Shown: piece after piece, positions 27,290-35,374 of the stretch
How the letters are laid out: the number at the start of each line of letters is the position of its first letter
Position numbering within the stretch: position 1 is the first letter of the stretch
Assembly: GCA_016866775.1 (NCBI GenBank)
Contig: VGLJ01000043.1
Coordinates: forward strand, 1 to 42,379
DNA: 42,379 nucleotides
Origin: Candidatus Rokuibacteriota bacterium
GTDB taxonomy: Bacteria; Methylomirabilota; Methylomirabilia; Rokubacteriales; CSP1-6
Reading direction: 5' to 3'
The notes under the pieces: model-generated
Told to the model about the DNA's origin: nothing
Databases searched by the model: none
The model's input: the letters and a program-made list of their open reading frames with translations, nothing else
Position numbers and translations under genes: made by a program

Positions 27290-28904
27290 GACGGGGCGGA
27301 TCCTCCTTCACGAAGGTGTAGCCCGCGTATTCCATCGGGCGGCGGCCGAGCGGCAGCACGTAGAGGAAGCGGCCGTGCGGCAGCTCGATCTCCGTCATTC
27401 CCGCGGGCCGCTCCGCCGTCGGGTTCCAGTGATCGACGAACCACACGAGCCGCTTGACGGTCCACGGCAGGCGGATCTCGCTGTCGGGCGTCGGGATCAT
27501 CGCGGAGGAGAGCTTCGGCGCGTAGAAGCCGAGCAGGAGGCTGCCGACCCGCAGGTCGTAGATCTCGTAGTCGGCGAGGTAGTACATCGCGTGGCGCATC
27601 CACGGGTACGACCGCGGGTTGCCGAGCTCGGTCACGACCACGGTGTCGGCGGGCTCGTAGAGACCACGGATCGCGGCGACGAACGTCTGCACCACCGCCT
27701 CGTGCTCGCGCAGCGCGGCCGCGGTGCGGCTGAAGATCCAGTCGAACGCCTCGTCCTGCGCGCGCTGCACCCAGCCCGGCTTCGAGGTGTCGAAGTCGCG
27801 CGGAGCCGGACGCGCGCTCACGAAGAAGGAGCCGTTCACCAGCACGACGAGCGTCACGACGGCCACCGCGACGGCGGCACGCACGCGCGGCCGCGGCGCG
27901 AGCGCCGAGGCGAGCGCCACGAGCAGCACGTGCGAGAGGAGGATCACGAGCGCGGGCAGGAACGTGAGCACGTAGCCGGCCTGGCCGAAATGCACGAGCG
28001 TGTAGACGAGCACGGGCGGCGTGGCCCACGTCACGAGGAACCACTCGCGCGCGCCGAAGCCGTAGCGGCGCCAGTACCACGGCACGAGGACCACGGCGAG
28101 GACGAGCGGGCCGAGGCCGACCACGATCGACTCGAGCATGTAGCGGAGCATGCGCAGCGTCGCGTCGCCCGCGCCCACGCCGAGGATCGACGTCGGCTTG
28201 ACGACCGTCTCCGCGAGGTCGATCGAGGCCTCGATGTACCGCGTGAGGCCGCCCGTGATCCAGATCATCGGCAGGAACCAGGCGAGCACGGCGAGCGCGA
28301 TGACGAGGACGCCGATGAGCAGCGCGCGCAGGCGGCGCACGCCGAAGACGATCGCGCCCAGCCAGAGCGGGAACAAGAGGACGAGGACCGACTGGCGGAG
28401 GCCGCCGGCGAGCCCGAGATAGCCGGCGGCGAGCCACGCATCGGTCTCGCTCCCACGCAGCGCGCGGAACGAGAAGTAGGCGACGATCGTGGCGGCGAGC
28501 GCCTCGCCCGCGTAGGTGAGGCCGACCGAGCCGTAGAACCAGAACAGCGGGCTCACCGCGAGCAGCGTGGCGGAGGCGAGCGCGGTCGCGCGGTCGTAGA
28601 CGGCTCGCGCGAGGAAGTAGACGACGAACGTCGTGAGCCCGCTGAACGCGACCGCGAGCACCACGTAGGCGGCGGTCGGATCCCCGAGCCAGTGGTTCAC
28701 CAGGCGGCCGAGTGCCACGTAGAGGATGTAGCCGGGCGGGTGCGGCTGGTGCTTCACGACGTCGTACTCGTTCAGCGCGAGCGCGAACTGGACGGCGTCC
28801 CAGTTGTAGAGCATGCGCGCGCGGTACGGCAGGCGGGAGACGACGGTGAGCGCGGCGAGGACGAGCGCACACGCGACGTCCAGGCGGTCGGTACGCCCGT
28901 TCAT
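27258..28904 (-). CDS. GT-C-type membrane glycosyltransferase (second)
   Basis: The start ATG at 28904 (MNGRTDRLDVACALVLAALT) gives 548 residues with about ten membrane segments. The first periplasmic loop contains YNWDAVQFALALNEYDV and KHQPHPPGYILYVALGRLVN, a pattern of polytopic glycosyltransferases of the DUF2723/PMT-like type. The C-terminal soluble region includes TVVVTELGNPRSYPWMRHAM. It is the upstream partner of the 493-residue GT-C gene and overlaps it. The open frame extends 60 bases further upstream, but that stretch lacks the typical start. Function beyond glycan transfer is unknown. Confidence 0.78.
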   Translation of the reverse strand: MNGRTDRLDVACALVLAALTVVSRLPYRARMLYNWDAVQFALALNEYDVVKHQPHPPGYILYVALGRLVNHWLGDPTAAYVVLAVAFSGLTTFVVYFLARAVYDRATALASATLLAVSPLFWFYGSVGLTYAGEALAATIVAYFSFRALRGSETDAWLAAGYLGLAGGLRQSVLVLLFPLWLGAIVFGVRRLRALLIGVLVIALAVLAWFLPMIWITGGLTRYIEASIDLAETVVKPTSILGVGAGDATLRMLRYMLESIVVGLGPLVLAVVLVPWYWRRYGFGAREWFLVTWATPPVLVYTLVHFGQAGYVLTFLPALVILLSHVLLVALASALAPRPRVRAAVAVAVVTLVVLVNGSFFVSARPAPRDFDTSKPGWVQRAQDEAFDWIFSRTAAALREHEAVVQTFVAAIRGLYEPADTVVVTELGNPRSYPWMRHAMYYLADYEIYDLRVGSLLLGFYAPKLSSAMIPTPDSEIRLPWTVKRLVWFVDHWNPTAERPAGMTEIELPHGRFLYVLPLGRRPMEYAGYTFVKEDPPRRGRPLASPLR

Positions 28905-28923
28905 ACAGCGAGCGCCGCGAGCT

Positions 28924-29322
28924 TCACAGCCAGTTTTCGGTACTGAGCCCTGGCACACGGGCAAAATGCCGCGTGTTGTTCGTCACAAACGTCAGTCCCA
29001 ACGACAGGGCGTGCGCGGCCCTGAGGGTATCGAACGTGCCGATCGGCGTGCCGCGTCGTGCCAGTGATACCGCGACGGTGGCGAACCGGTCCGCCGCCCT
29101 CCGATCGAAGGCAGCCACCTCCACGGACTCGACGAAGGTGGCGAGGAGGCGATGAAGCCGGCGAGAGCGTCGCGTCTCGGCGCCGAATCGTAGCTCGGCG
29201 AGCGTGATCGAGCTGATGCAGAGCTGCGACGGGCGGTGGTCGAGAAGACGCGCGGCGACACGTCCGAGGCCGCGGAGGGCAAAGCTCACGGTGTCCGTGT
29301 CGAGCATGTACTCGGGCATCAA
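28924..29322 (-). CDS. vapC: VapC-type PIN-domain ribonuclease toxin
   Basis: This 132-residue PIN-domain protein keeps three acidic active-site residues: Asp8 in EYMLDTDTVSF, Glu43 in SITLAELRFGA and Asp98 in GTFDTLRAAHAL. The end shows VTNNTRHFARVPGL followed by ENW, as in the VapC subgroup. VapC toxins cleave tRNA or rRNA and block translation when free of VapB. Its ATG overlaps the vapB stop by four bases, so production is coupled to the antitoxin. Confidence 0.88.
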   Translation of the reverse strand: MMPEYMLDTDTVSFALRGLGRVAARLLDHRPSQLCISSITLAELRFGAETRRSRRLHRLLATFVESVEVAAFDRRAADRFATVAVSLARRGTPIGTFDTLRAAHALSLGLTFVTNNTRHFARVPGLSTENWL

Positions 29323-29558
29323 GCGAAGGGATCGCGAAGGTCACGCAGGCGCGTCTGCTTCGGGCGCAGGATCTTGCCGCGCCAAGCGCCGAGGCAGGCC
29401 CGAAACTCGTCCGACCATTCGTCTGCCGCTTCGATGATGACGCGCCGACCTTCGCGCCGCACGAGGACTTCGCGCTGCGGCGCGAATCGGCACTCCTTCG
29501 GGAGGCGGATGGCCTGGCTGCCACCGTTCTGAAAAATCTTGGCGCGGCTCCCTTTCAT
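29319..29558 (-). CDS. vapB: VapB-type antitoxin (AbrB/SpoVT fold)
   Basis: The 79-residue protein reads MKGSRAKIFQNGGSQAIRLP then KECRFAPQREVLVRREG, the swapped-hairpin DNA-binding fold of VapB/MazE-type antitoxins, with a C-terminal tail (WSDEFRACLGAWRGKIL) that would fit into the VapC active site. It is the first gene of the pair and begins right at a predicted transcription start, implying leaderless translation. Antitoxins of this type repress their own promoter together with the toxin, and an inverted repeat lies in the promoter. Confidence 0.88.
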   Translation of the reverse strand: MKGSRAKIFQNGGSQAIRLPKECRFAPQREVLVRREGRRVIIEAADEWSDEFRACLGAWRGKILRPKQTRLRDLRDPFA

Positions 29559-29564
29559 GCGGCG

Positions 29565-29593
29565 AGTCTAGACATGCGTCTATACGTCGTCAA
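29565..29593 (-). promoter_or_regulatory. vapBC promoter with overlapping operator
   Basis: On the minus strand TTGACG (29593-29588) and TAGACT (29570-29565) are separated by 17 bases. The expected start point, six to seven bases after the -10 box, coincides with the vapB ATG at 29558, so the mRNA is probably leaderless. An inverted repeat TAGAC-ATGC-GTCTA (29569-29582) overlaps the -10 box and spacer, the right place for repression by VapB or VapBC. Confidence 0.6.
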
Positions 29594-29621
29594 GCCGGCA
29601 CGCAGTCCCCTCCGCGGCGAC

Positions 29622-30566
29622 CTATCGTGCGGAGCCGCGCGCGAGGAGGGCGGCGCCGACCACGCCGCTCCAGGCGCCGAGGCGCGCGCGCTCGATGCGC
29701 AGCACCTCGCGCGCGAGGATCGTCGTCAGCGGCGGGATGCCGGCGGCGGCCGTGTCGAAGAGCGCGGGGACGGTCTCGATCACGCCCCCGCCGAGGACCA
29801 GCACCCGAGGGTTCACGACCGTCACGTAGTTCGCGAGGGCGACGGTGAGGTGGTGGACGGCGTCGTCCCACACGCGGCGGGCGAAGGCGTCGCCGTCGTT
29901 CGCCGTCTCGTAGACCATGGACGCGGTCAAGCTCGCCCCGTCGCCGCCGGTCCGCGCGTCGAGCGCGGTGTCGGTTCCGGCCGTGCGCGCCTCGCGCAGA
30001 CGCTGCTGGAACCCGTTGCCCGACACGTAGCGTTCGAGGCACCCGCGCGCGCCGCATGGGCACGCGATGCCGCCGGGCACCACCTGCGTGTGACCGACTT
30101 CGCCCGCGGCGTTCGACGCGCCGGCCCACAGCCGGCCGTCGATCACCGCGCCGGATCCGAGGCCCGTGCCGACGAAGACCGCGATGAGGCTGTCGCCCGC
30201 GTGCCCGCCGCCCGCGATGAACTCGCCCCACGCGGCGGCGCGCACGTCGTTCTCGACGATGACGGGCAGATCGACCGTGTGCCGGAGCTCGTGCGCGAGC
30301 GGAACATTCGTCCACCCGAGATTCGGCGCCTGCACGACGACGCCGGTGGCGGCGTGGATCTGGCCCGCGCACGCGACGCCGAGGCCCGCGATGTCGTCGA
30401 GCGACGGAGCGAGCTCGGTGATCGTCCGGCGGAGGGTCTCGAGCACCGCCGCGGGGCCGCGGCGGGCGTCGCTCAGCGTCTCGGAACGGGCGAGGAGGCG
30501 GCCGTCGTCGTCCACGGTGCCCGCGCGAATGCGGGTACCCCCGAGGTCGACGCCGATGAAGCGCAT
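29622..30566 (-). CDS. ROK-family sugar kinase (glucokinase-like)
   Basis: The 314-residue protein begins MRFIGVDLGGTRIRAGTV, the phosphate-binding motif of actin-fold kinases, and shows VENDVRAAAWGEF with the catalytic aspartate, GTGLGSGAVIDG, and the ROK zinc site GEVGHTQVVPGG with CPCGARGCLERYVSG. Members phosphorylate glucose, N-acetylglucosamine, N-acetylmannosamine or related sugars; the substrate here is not certain. It lacks the N-terminal helix-turn-helix of ROK repressors, so it should be an enzyme. It lies 21 bases after tatA. Confidence 0.88.
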   Translation of the reverse strand: MRFIGVDLGGTRIRAGTVDDDGRLLARSETLSDARRGPAAVLETLRRTITELAPSLDDIAGLGVACAGQIHAATGVVVQAPNLGWTNVPLAHELRHTVDLPVIVENDVRAAAWGEFIAGGGHAGDSLIAVFVGTGLGSGAVIDGRLWAGASNAAGEVGHTQVVPGGIACPCGARGCLERYVSGNGFQQRLREARTAGTDTALDARTGGDGASLTASMVYETANDGDAFARRVWDDAVHHLTVALANYVTVVNPRVLVLGGGVIETVPALFDTAAAGIPPLTTILAREVLRIERARLGAWSGVVGAALLARGSAR

Positions 30567-30587
30567 CGCACCAGGATCACCAGGCCT

Positions 30588-30779
30588 CTAGGCCTTCTTC
30601 TCTTCTTCCTTCTTGGCGGCGGCGGTCGTGTCGTCCTTCTGCGCCTCGTTCACGCCTTTCTTGAACTCCTTCACGCTGGAGCCCAGCGAGCGCGCCAGCT
30701 CGGGCAGGCGATTCGCGCCGAAGAGGATCAGCACGATGACGAGGATGATGAGCAGTTCCTGGTAGCCCAACCCAAACAT
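30588..30779 (-). CDS. tatA: Sec-independent protein translocase subunit TatA/TatE
   Basis: The 63-residue protein MFGLGYQELLIILVIVLILF has the single N-terminal membrane helix, the FG motif (GANRLPELARSLG) and an amphipathic helix, then a charged lysine-rich tail, as TatA requires. It assembles into the pore for folded, twin-arginine substrates. A perfect AAAGGAG ribosome-binding site stands six bases before the ATG at 30779; the longer open frame to 30848 lacks one. TatB and TatC are not in the window. The neighbouring selenocysteine genes are of interest because exported selenoproteins such as formate dehydrogenases use Tat. Confidence 0.93.
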   Translation of the reverse strand: MFGLGYQELLIILVIVLILFGANRLPELARSLGSSVKEFKKGVNEAQKDDTTAAAKKEEEKKA

Positions 30780-30813
30780 TTGATGCTCCTTTGGGCGCCA
30801 CCTTAACGCGCCC

Positions 30814-32736
30814 CTACCCCCCACGCAAGACCCGGCGCTCGCCGACACGCTGGGTCACACGGCGCCCGTCGAAGTACTCCAGCAGCGGGATCGCGTACTT
30901 GCGGGAGATGCCGAGCAGGTCCTTGATGTCGGCGGGGCCGATCTCCTTGCGCTCGCGGAGGAGCGTGACCAGCTTGTCCTCGATCGTCTCGAGCGCCTCG
31001 GTGTGGAAGAAGAGCGATTCCTTCACTCGCACGAGCTTCTTGCCCTCGACGAGCACCTGGAACAGCTCGTGCTCCTCGTCGCCGCCCACACCCGCGCGCG
31101 CGAGCGCTTCCTCGGGGCTCGGCGGCGCGGCCGCGGCCCCGCGGAAGTCCGCTTCGACGCGGTCGACCACGCGCCGCTGGTCGTCGCTCAGCGTGACCTC
31201 GTGGGTCGCGAGGCGCACCTTGTCGCGCTCGGCCTTCACGAGCCCCTCGCCCTCGAGCGTCGTGACCAGGTGCGCGAAGAGCTTCTCCTCGGCGTTGCCC
31301 GCACGCCCGCGCAGCTCCTCGCGCGACATGCCGGGACGCAGCGGATTGGCGCGGTGGAACGCGGCCAGCGCGGTGAGCGTTGCCTCGCGCAGCTTCGCGT
31401 GACTCTCCGCGTGCACGTACCAGTCGCGGTCGACGGCGATCACGCGACCGGTCTTCAGCAACGCCGCGAGGAGCCCGCGTAACGCCTCGGGGCCGAACGG
31501 CACGCGTCCCGACAACGCGGCGACGCGCGCGCCCGCGGCGCCGCGCTGACGGATGTGCTCCTCGAGGACGTCCTCGGGCGTTCCGCGCTCGAGCAGCGCG
31601 AGGTGCGCGAGCAGCACCGGGCCCTTGCGGCGCATGCGCGGCGGATCGACGTCGAGCAGTGTTCCGCCGCCGATGGTCACGATCGGCGAGTACGAGCGCG
31701 CGACGAAGCGGTCGCCCGGCGCGGCGACGACCGGCGCCTCGAGCCGGATGCGCGCGAACGCGCGCTGGCCGGGCTCGAGCTCGGTGCGGTCGAGGAAGAG
31801 CACGCGCGCCATCACCTCGCTGGTCCCGACGTGGAACCTTATGCGGTCGCGCGTCTTGAGCGGGCGGGGCGCGGCGGCGAGCAGCTCGAGTGTCCCGTCC
31901 ACCGTCGAGGCGGCCACGAGTGATCCCGCGAGCCCGACCACGTCGCCGCGCTCGATCGCGGCGCGCTCGAGCCCCTGCAGGTTCATCGCGGTGCGCTGGC
32001 CCGCGCGCGCGTCGGTCACGGTATGGCCGTGGGTCTGGAGCCCGCGGATCTTCGCCTGGAGTCCGCGCGGGAAGACCTCGATGCGGTCGTCGACCCCGAA
32101 GCGTCCGGCGGCGAGCGTGCCCGTGACGACCGTGCCGAAGCCCTTGATCGTGAACACGCGATCGATCGGCAGCCGCGGCAGCTGGTCGGCGGAGCGCGGC
32201 GGGATCTTGGCCGCGAGGTCGCGCAGGGTGGCGCGGATCGCGTCGAGCCCCGCGCCCGTCTTCGCCGACGCCGACACGATCGGCGCGCCTTCGAGGAACG
32301 TCCCGCGCACGAGGCTCGCGACGTCGTCCTTCACGAGCTCGAGCCAGTCGGCCTCGACGAGATCGGCCTTCGTGAGCACGACGAGGCCCGCGCGAATGTG
32401 CAGGAGCGCGCAGATCGCCAGGTGCTCGCGCGTCTGCGGCATCACGCCCTCGTCGGCGGCGATCACGAGCATCGCGAGATCGATGCCGCCGACGCCCGCC
32501 AGCATGTTCTTCACGAAGCGCTCGTGGCCGGGGACGTCGACGATCTCGATGGTGAGCCCGGGCTCTTCGAGGAACGCGAACCCGAGGTCGATCGTGATGC
32601 CGCGCGCCTTCTCCTCGGGCAGGCGGTCGGTGTCGATGCCCGTGAGGGCTTTCACGAGCGAGGTCTTGCCGTGATCGATGTGGCCGGCGGTGCCGACCAC
32701 GACGTGACGGGCGGCGCTATCGGGCGCCGGCGACAC
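30814..32736 (-). CDS. selB: Selenocysteine-specific translation factor SelB
   Basis: SelB is the EF-Tu-like GTPase that brings selenocysteinyl-tRNA to ribosomes stalled at UGA next to a SECIS hairpin. The 640-residue protein begins with GTG at 32736. It has [20 protein letters not shown], switch [29 protein letters not shown] and the TKAD base-recognition motif, then beta-barrel domains. The C-terminal half (about 400-640) carries winged-helix domains that read SECIS RNA, ending [16 protein letters not shown]. The start overlaps the last 20 bases of selA. Confidence 0.95.
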   Translation of the reverse strand: MSPAPDSAARHVVVGTAGHIDHGKTSLVKALTGIDTDRLPEEKARGITIDLGFAFLEEPGLTIEIVDVPGHERFVKNMLAGVGGIDLAMLVIAADEGVMPQTREHLAICALLHIRAGLVVLTKADLVEADWLELVKDDVASLVRGTFLEGAPIVSASAKTGAGLDAIRATLRDLAAKIPPRSADQLPRLPIDRVFTIKGFGTVVTGTLAAGRFGVDDRIEVFPRGLQAKIRGLQTHGHTVTDARAGQRTAMNLQGLERAAIERGDVVGLAGSLVAASTVDGTLELLAAAPRPLKTRDRIRFHVGTSEVMARVLFLDRTELEPGQRAFARIRLEAPVVAAPGDRFVARSYSPIVTIGGGTLLDVDPPRMRRKGPVLLAHLALLERGTPEDVLEEHIRQRGAAGARVAALSGRVPFGPEALRGLLAALLKTGRVIAVDRDWYVHAESHAKLREATLTALAAFHRANPLRPGMSREELRGRAGNAEEKLFAHLVTTLEGEGLVKAERDKVRLATHEVTLSDDQRRVVDRVEADFRGAAAAPPSPEEALARAGVGGDEEHELFQVLVEGKKLVRVKESLFFHTEALETIEDKLVTLLRERKEIGPADIKDLLGISRKYAIPLLEYFDGRRVTQRVGERRVLRGG

Positions 32737-34117
32737 CGGTGAGCGCCTTCGCGAGTGCTCCGACCTGGGGCGCGAGGACCGTCCGGCAGTCGAGCAGGAG
32801 CCGATCGTCCGCGATGCGGCCGATCACCGCGGGCTCGGTGACCCGCAATGCCTCGTCGATCGCGCGCGCGCTCAGGGCCGCGCCGCCGACGGCGACCGCG
32901 GCCGTCGGCAGGACCACCGTCGGAAGCGCACCGCCGCCGACCTGCGCCTGGTCTTCGACGATCCGCGCATCGAGCCGTGTGCGCGCGGCGGCGGGCAGCC
33001 CGCGCAGCACGCGCCGCGCCCGGTCGCGCACGCTCGAGAGCGGCTCGGTGAGCATCCGCAGGGCGGGGATCGTCTCGCGCGGGTCGCCCGCCTCGTACGC
33101 GTAGAGCGTCGCCTCGAGACTGGCGAGCGTGAGCTTGTCGATCCGCAGCGCGCGGTTGAGCGGGTTCTTCTTGAGCCGTCCCATCTGCGCCTTGCTGCCG
33201 ACGACGATCCCCGCCTGTGGCCCGCCGAGCAGCTTGTCGCCCGAGAAGCTGACGACGTCGACACCGGCGGCGACGACCTCGGGCACTGTCGGCTCGTACG
33301 GGAAGCCGAAGGGGCGGAGATCGACGAACGAGCCGGAGCCGAGATCCTCCATCACGGGAATCCCGCGCGCCCGGCCGATCTCGACCAGCCCGCGCGACGA
33401 GACCTCGGCGGTAAAGCCGACCACGCGGTAGTTCGACGTGTGAACCTTGAGCAGGAGCGCGGTCTCGGGTCCGATGGCGTCGGCGTAGTCGCGGGGGTGC
33501 GTGCGATTCGTGGCGCCCACCTCGACGAGCCGCGCGCCGCTGCGCCGCATGATGTCGGGAATCCGGAACTCCCCGCCGATCTCGATCAGCTCGCCGCGCG
33601 AGACGATGACGTCCTTCCCCTTCGCCAGCGTCTCCAGCGCGAGCAGCACGGCAGCGGCGTTGTTGTTCACGACCAGCGCGTCCTCGGCGCCGGTGAGCCG
33701 ACGGAGCAGCGGCTCGACGTGGCTGTAGCGCGAGCCGCGCTCCTTCGTCGCGAGATCGAGCTCGAGGTTCGAGTACGCGGCCGCGGCGGCGGCGAGACGC
33801 TCCACGGCCAGCGGCGAGAGCAGCGCGCGGCCGAGGTTCGTGTGGAGCACCACGCCGGTCGCGTTGATCACGGTGCGGAGCGAGAAGACGCCCGCGCGGC
33901 GCGTCGCGTCCACCACCCGCGTCGCGAGCGCGTCCGCATCGAGCGCGCCGGCGTCGCCGGCGAGGAGGCGGCGGCGCTCGCGGTCGAGGACCTCGCGCAC
34001 CGTCTCCGTGAGGCGCGCGCGCGGCACGTCGGCGACCTCGGGGCGGCCGGCGATCACGCGCAGGATCTGGTCGACGGAGGGGAGCTTCCGGAGGGCCGCG
34101 GCGCGCTCAGCGCTCAC
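32717..34117 (-). CDS. selA: L-seryl-tRNA(Sec) selenium transferase SelA
   Basis: SelA converts seryl-tRNA(Sec) to selenocysteinyl-tRNA(Sec) using selenophosphate and PLP. With a GTG start at 34117 the product is 466 residues and begins VSAERAAALRKLPSVDQIL, matching the family; the open frame extends to 34204 but adds only a basic, untypical stretch. Conserved parts include INATGVVLHTNLGRALLS, NNNAAAVLLAL and the PLP lysine in FSGDKLLGGPQAGIV (Lys295). The GTG lies within the end of the preceding 93-residue gene, and selB starts inside its end, so the three are translationally linked. Confidence 0.95.
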   Translation of the reverse strand: MSAERAAALRKLPSVDQILRVIAGRPEVADVPRARLTETVREVLDRERRRLLAGDAGALDADALATRVVDATRRAGVFSLRTVINATGVVLHTNLGRALLSPLAVERLAAAAAAYSNLELDLATKERGSRYSHVEPLLRRLTGAEDALVVNNNAAAVLLALETLAKGKDVIVSRGELIEIGGEFRIPDIMRRSGARLVEVGATNRTHPRDYADAIGPETALLLKVHTSNYRVVGFTAEVSSRGLVEIGRARGIPVMEDLGSGSFVDLRPFGFPYEPTVPEVVAAGVDVVSFSGDKLLGGPQAGIVVGSKAQMGRLKKNPLNRALRIDKLTLASLEATLYAYEAGDPRETIPALRMLTEPLSSVRDRARRVLRGLPAAARTRLDARIVEDQAQVGGGALPTVVLPTAAVAVGGAALSARAIDEALRVTEPAVIGRIADDRLLLDCRTVLAPQVGALAKALTGVAGAR

Positions 34118-34388
34118 GGAGGCTCGCCTCGACCTTTTCACGGACACGCGCGATGACCTCGCGCGTCTCGTGCCGCCACGCCTGCGCCGTCCACTTGCCG
34201 TCACCGGGCACGCGCTGGCGCAGGGCGTCTTCCGTGAGCGCCGCCCACAGCTCGTCGAGGTCGGTCGCCGTGAGGCGCTGGCCGCGCAGCGCGCGCGTCC
34301 ACTCGGTCGCGACGGCGTCGATCAGGCGGTCGCGCTCGGCCGAGAGGCGGCGGGCGCGGCGGACGAGGTCGGCGAGGCGCGAGGCCAT
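34107..34388 (-). CDS. Uncharacterised 93-residue protein between DUF3105 gene and selA
   Basis: The protein reads MASRLADLVRRARRLSAERD, then RLIDAVATEWTRALRGQRLT and a C-terminal half with WRHETREVIARVREKVEAS. It is predicted to be almost wholly helical, rich in Arg and Glu, without cysteine, signal peptide or membrane segment. It ends 11 bases inside selA and starts 4 bases after the DUF3105 gene, so it belongs to the selenocysteine operon. I do not recognise a family. A tRNA- or SelA-binding role is conceivable but only from position. Confidence 0.65.
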   Translation of the reverse strand: MASRLADLVRRARRLSAERDRLIDAVATEWTRALRGQRLTATDLDELWAALTEDALRQRVPGDGKWTAQAWRHETREVIARVREKVEASLRER

Positions 34389-34392
34389 GGGC

Positions 34393-34941
34393 TCAGCGCT
34401 TGTGGTGGTCGATGCCCTTGTAGGCGTCGATGAAGCGGCGGACGCGGCTCTCGTCGAGCTGGTCCATCGTGTCGATCCGCGTCCACGCGGTGAGCGCGAT
34501 CTTGGACTTCATGGCCGGGTACGGCGCCAGGACCACGAAGTGATCGTACTTGTTCACGATGTCCCGCAGCTTGGCGACGATCTCGGGGCACTCGCAGTTG
34601 TACTGGACCATGACCCCGCCGTCCTCGAGGTTGTGGACCTGGAGCTGCTTCGAGATCGGCCGCGTGTGGACCCCCCACGGCGCGATGTACGGGAGGTGCG
34701 GGCCGGACGTCGGCGGATCGGAGTTGTAGGGCTCGTGCGGCGTGGTCTCGGTGGCGATGTGGAGGTTGCCCTGGTCCGCCATCTTGGTACCGGGCAGGTC
34801 AGCGGCGGCGCGATAAGCGAAGTATCCGACCACGACGGCGACCACCACGGCGGACACGACGAGGATCGCGCCCCGGTTCCTGCGCACCATGCGCGGCAGC
34901 CCGCCGCTGCGCTGTTGCTTCCTCGCGTCACGCTTCGCCAT
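34393..34941 (-). CDS. DUF3105-type membrane-anchored protein
   Basis: The 182-residue protein begins MAKRDARKQQRSGGLPRMVR, a basic cytoplasmic end, followed by one membrane helix (GAILVVSAVVVAVVVGYFAY). The extracytoplasmic domain carries NSDPPTSGPHLPYIAPWGVH, then VHNLEDGGVMVQYNCECPEI, with conserved His and Cys residues that could bind metal, and KIALTAWTRIDTMDQLDES. This is the DUF3105 pattern; the function of the family is not established. It lies directly after the tRNA-Sec gene (28 bases) and before the selA operon genes. The ATG at 34941 was chosen because the longer frame would run towards the tRNA gene. Confidence 0.8.
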   Translation of the reverse strand: MAKRDARKQQRSGGLPRMVRRNRGAILVVSAVVVAVVVGYFAYRAAADLPGTKMADQGNLHIATETTPHEPYNSDPPTSGPHLPYIAPWGVHTRPISKQLQVHNLEDGGVMVQYNCECPEIVAKLRDIVNKYDHFVVLAPYPAMKSKIALTAWTRIDTMDQLDESRVRRFIDAYKGIDHHKR

Positions 34942-34969
34942 GCTGCCTTTCGTTCCAAGCCCCCCGAGG

Positions 34970-35067
34970 TGGCGGAAGCGTGTGGGAGTCGAACCCACCT
35001 CCGACTTGTCTAGAGCCGGACACCGGATTTGAAGTCCGGGAGGCCCACCGGGTTCCTAGACGCTTCC
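34970..35067 (-). tRNA. selC: Selenocysteine tRNA (anticodon UCA)
   Basis: The minus strand folds as a tRNA-Sec of 98 bases including an encoded CCA. The acceptor arms are GGAAGCGT and ACGCTTCC (8 base pairs), followed by discriminator G. The anticodon arm is CCGGACTTCAAATCCGG with anticodon TCA, which reads UGA. A long variable arm (around GTCCGGCTCTAGACAAGTCGG) precedes the T arm GTGGGTTCGACTCCCAC. The eight-pair acceptor stem, long variable arm and UCA anticodon together define tRNA-Sec. selA and selB follow downstream. The 5' end overlaps the last 12 bases of the MoaD/ThiS-like gene. Confidence 0.96.
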
Positions 35068-35358
35068 AAGAGCCTTTGGAGTGTACCACCCGGCTCCGGC
35101 GCGTCCGCGCGCCGCCCCGGAGCCGCCCGCGAGCGGCGGGAACACGTCGACGGTGTCGCCCGGGCTCAGCCGGGTGTCGTCCTCGACGTCGTGGCCGTTG
35201 ACCAGGACGACGCGCGAAAGCTCGGGCGGGATGGCGAGCCGGCGGATCAAATCGCCCACGCTGGCGCCGTCGGCGAGGTCGATGACGGCCAAGCCATCGC
35301 GGCTCTCGCGCGGCAGATACGGAACGAGAGTCGCGTGAAGCTGGACTTCCACCCGCAC
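35056..35358 (-). CDS. MoaD/ThiS-family ubiquitin-like protein with C-terminal extension
   Basis: The 100-residue protein MRVEVQLHATLVPYLPRESR has the beta-grasp pattern of MoaD/ThiS sulfur carriers, with ELSRVVLVNGHDVEDDTRLS then PGDTVDVFPPLAGG. In ordinary sulfur carriers the Gly-Gly is the C-terminus, activated by adenylation and thiocarboxylation. Here it is followed by a further 21 residues (SGAARGRAGAGWYTPKALGS then V), so the protein must either be trimmed or have lost the carrier function. The stop lies inside the tRNA-Sec gene. The DNA encoding the extension contains GC-rich inverted repeats (35095-35127). It follows the lytic transglycosylase gene by 16 bases; there is no molybdopterin gene nearby. 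Confidence 0.8.
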   Translation of the reverse strand: MRVEVQLHATLVPYLPRESRDGLAVIDLADGASVGDLIRRLAIPPELSRVVLVNGHDVEDDTRLSPGDTVDVFPPLAGGSGAARGRAGAGWYTPKALGSV

Positions 35359-35374
35359 GGACGAAGGGAGGCTT

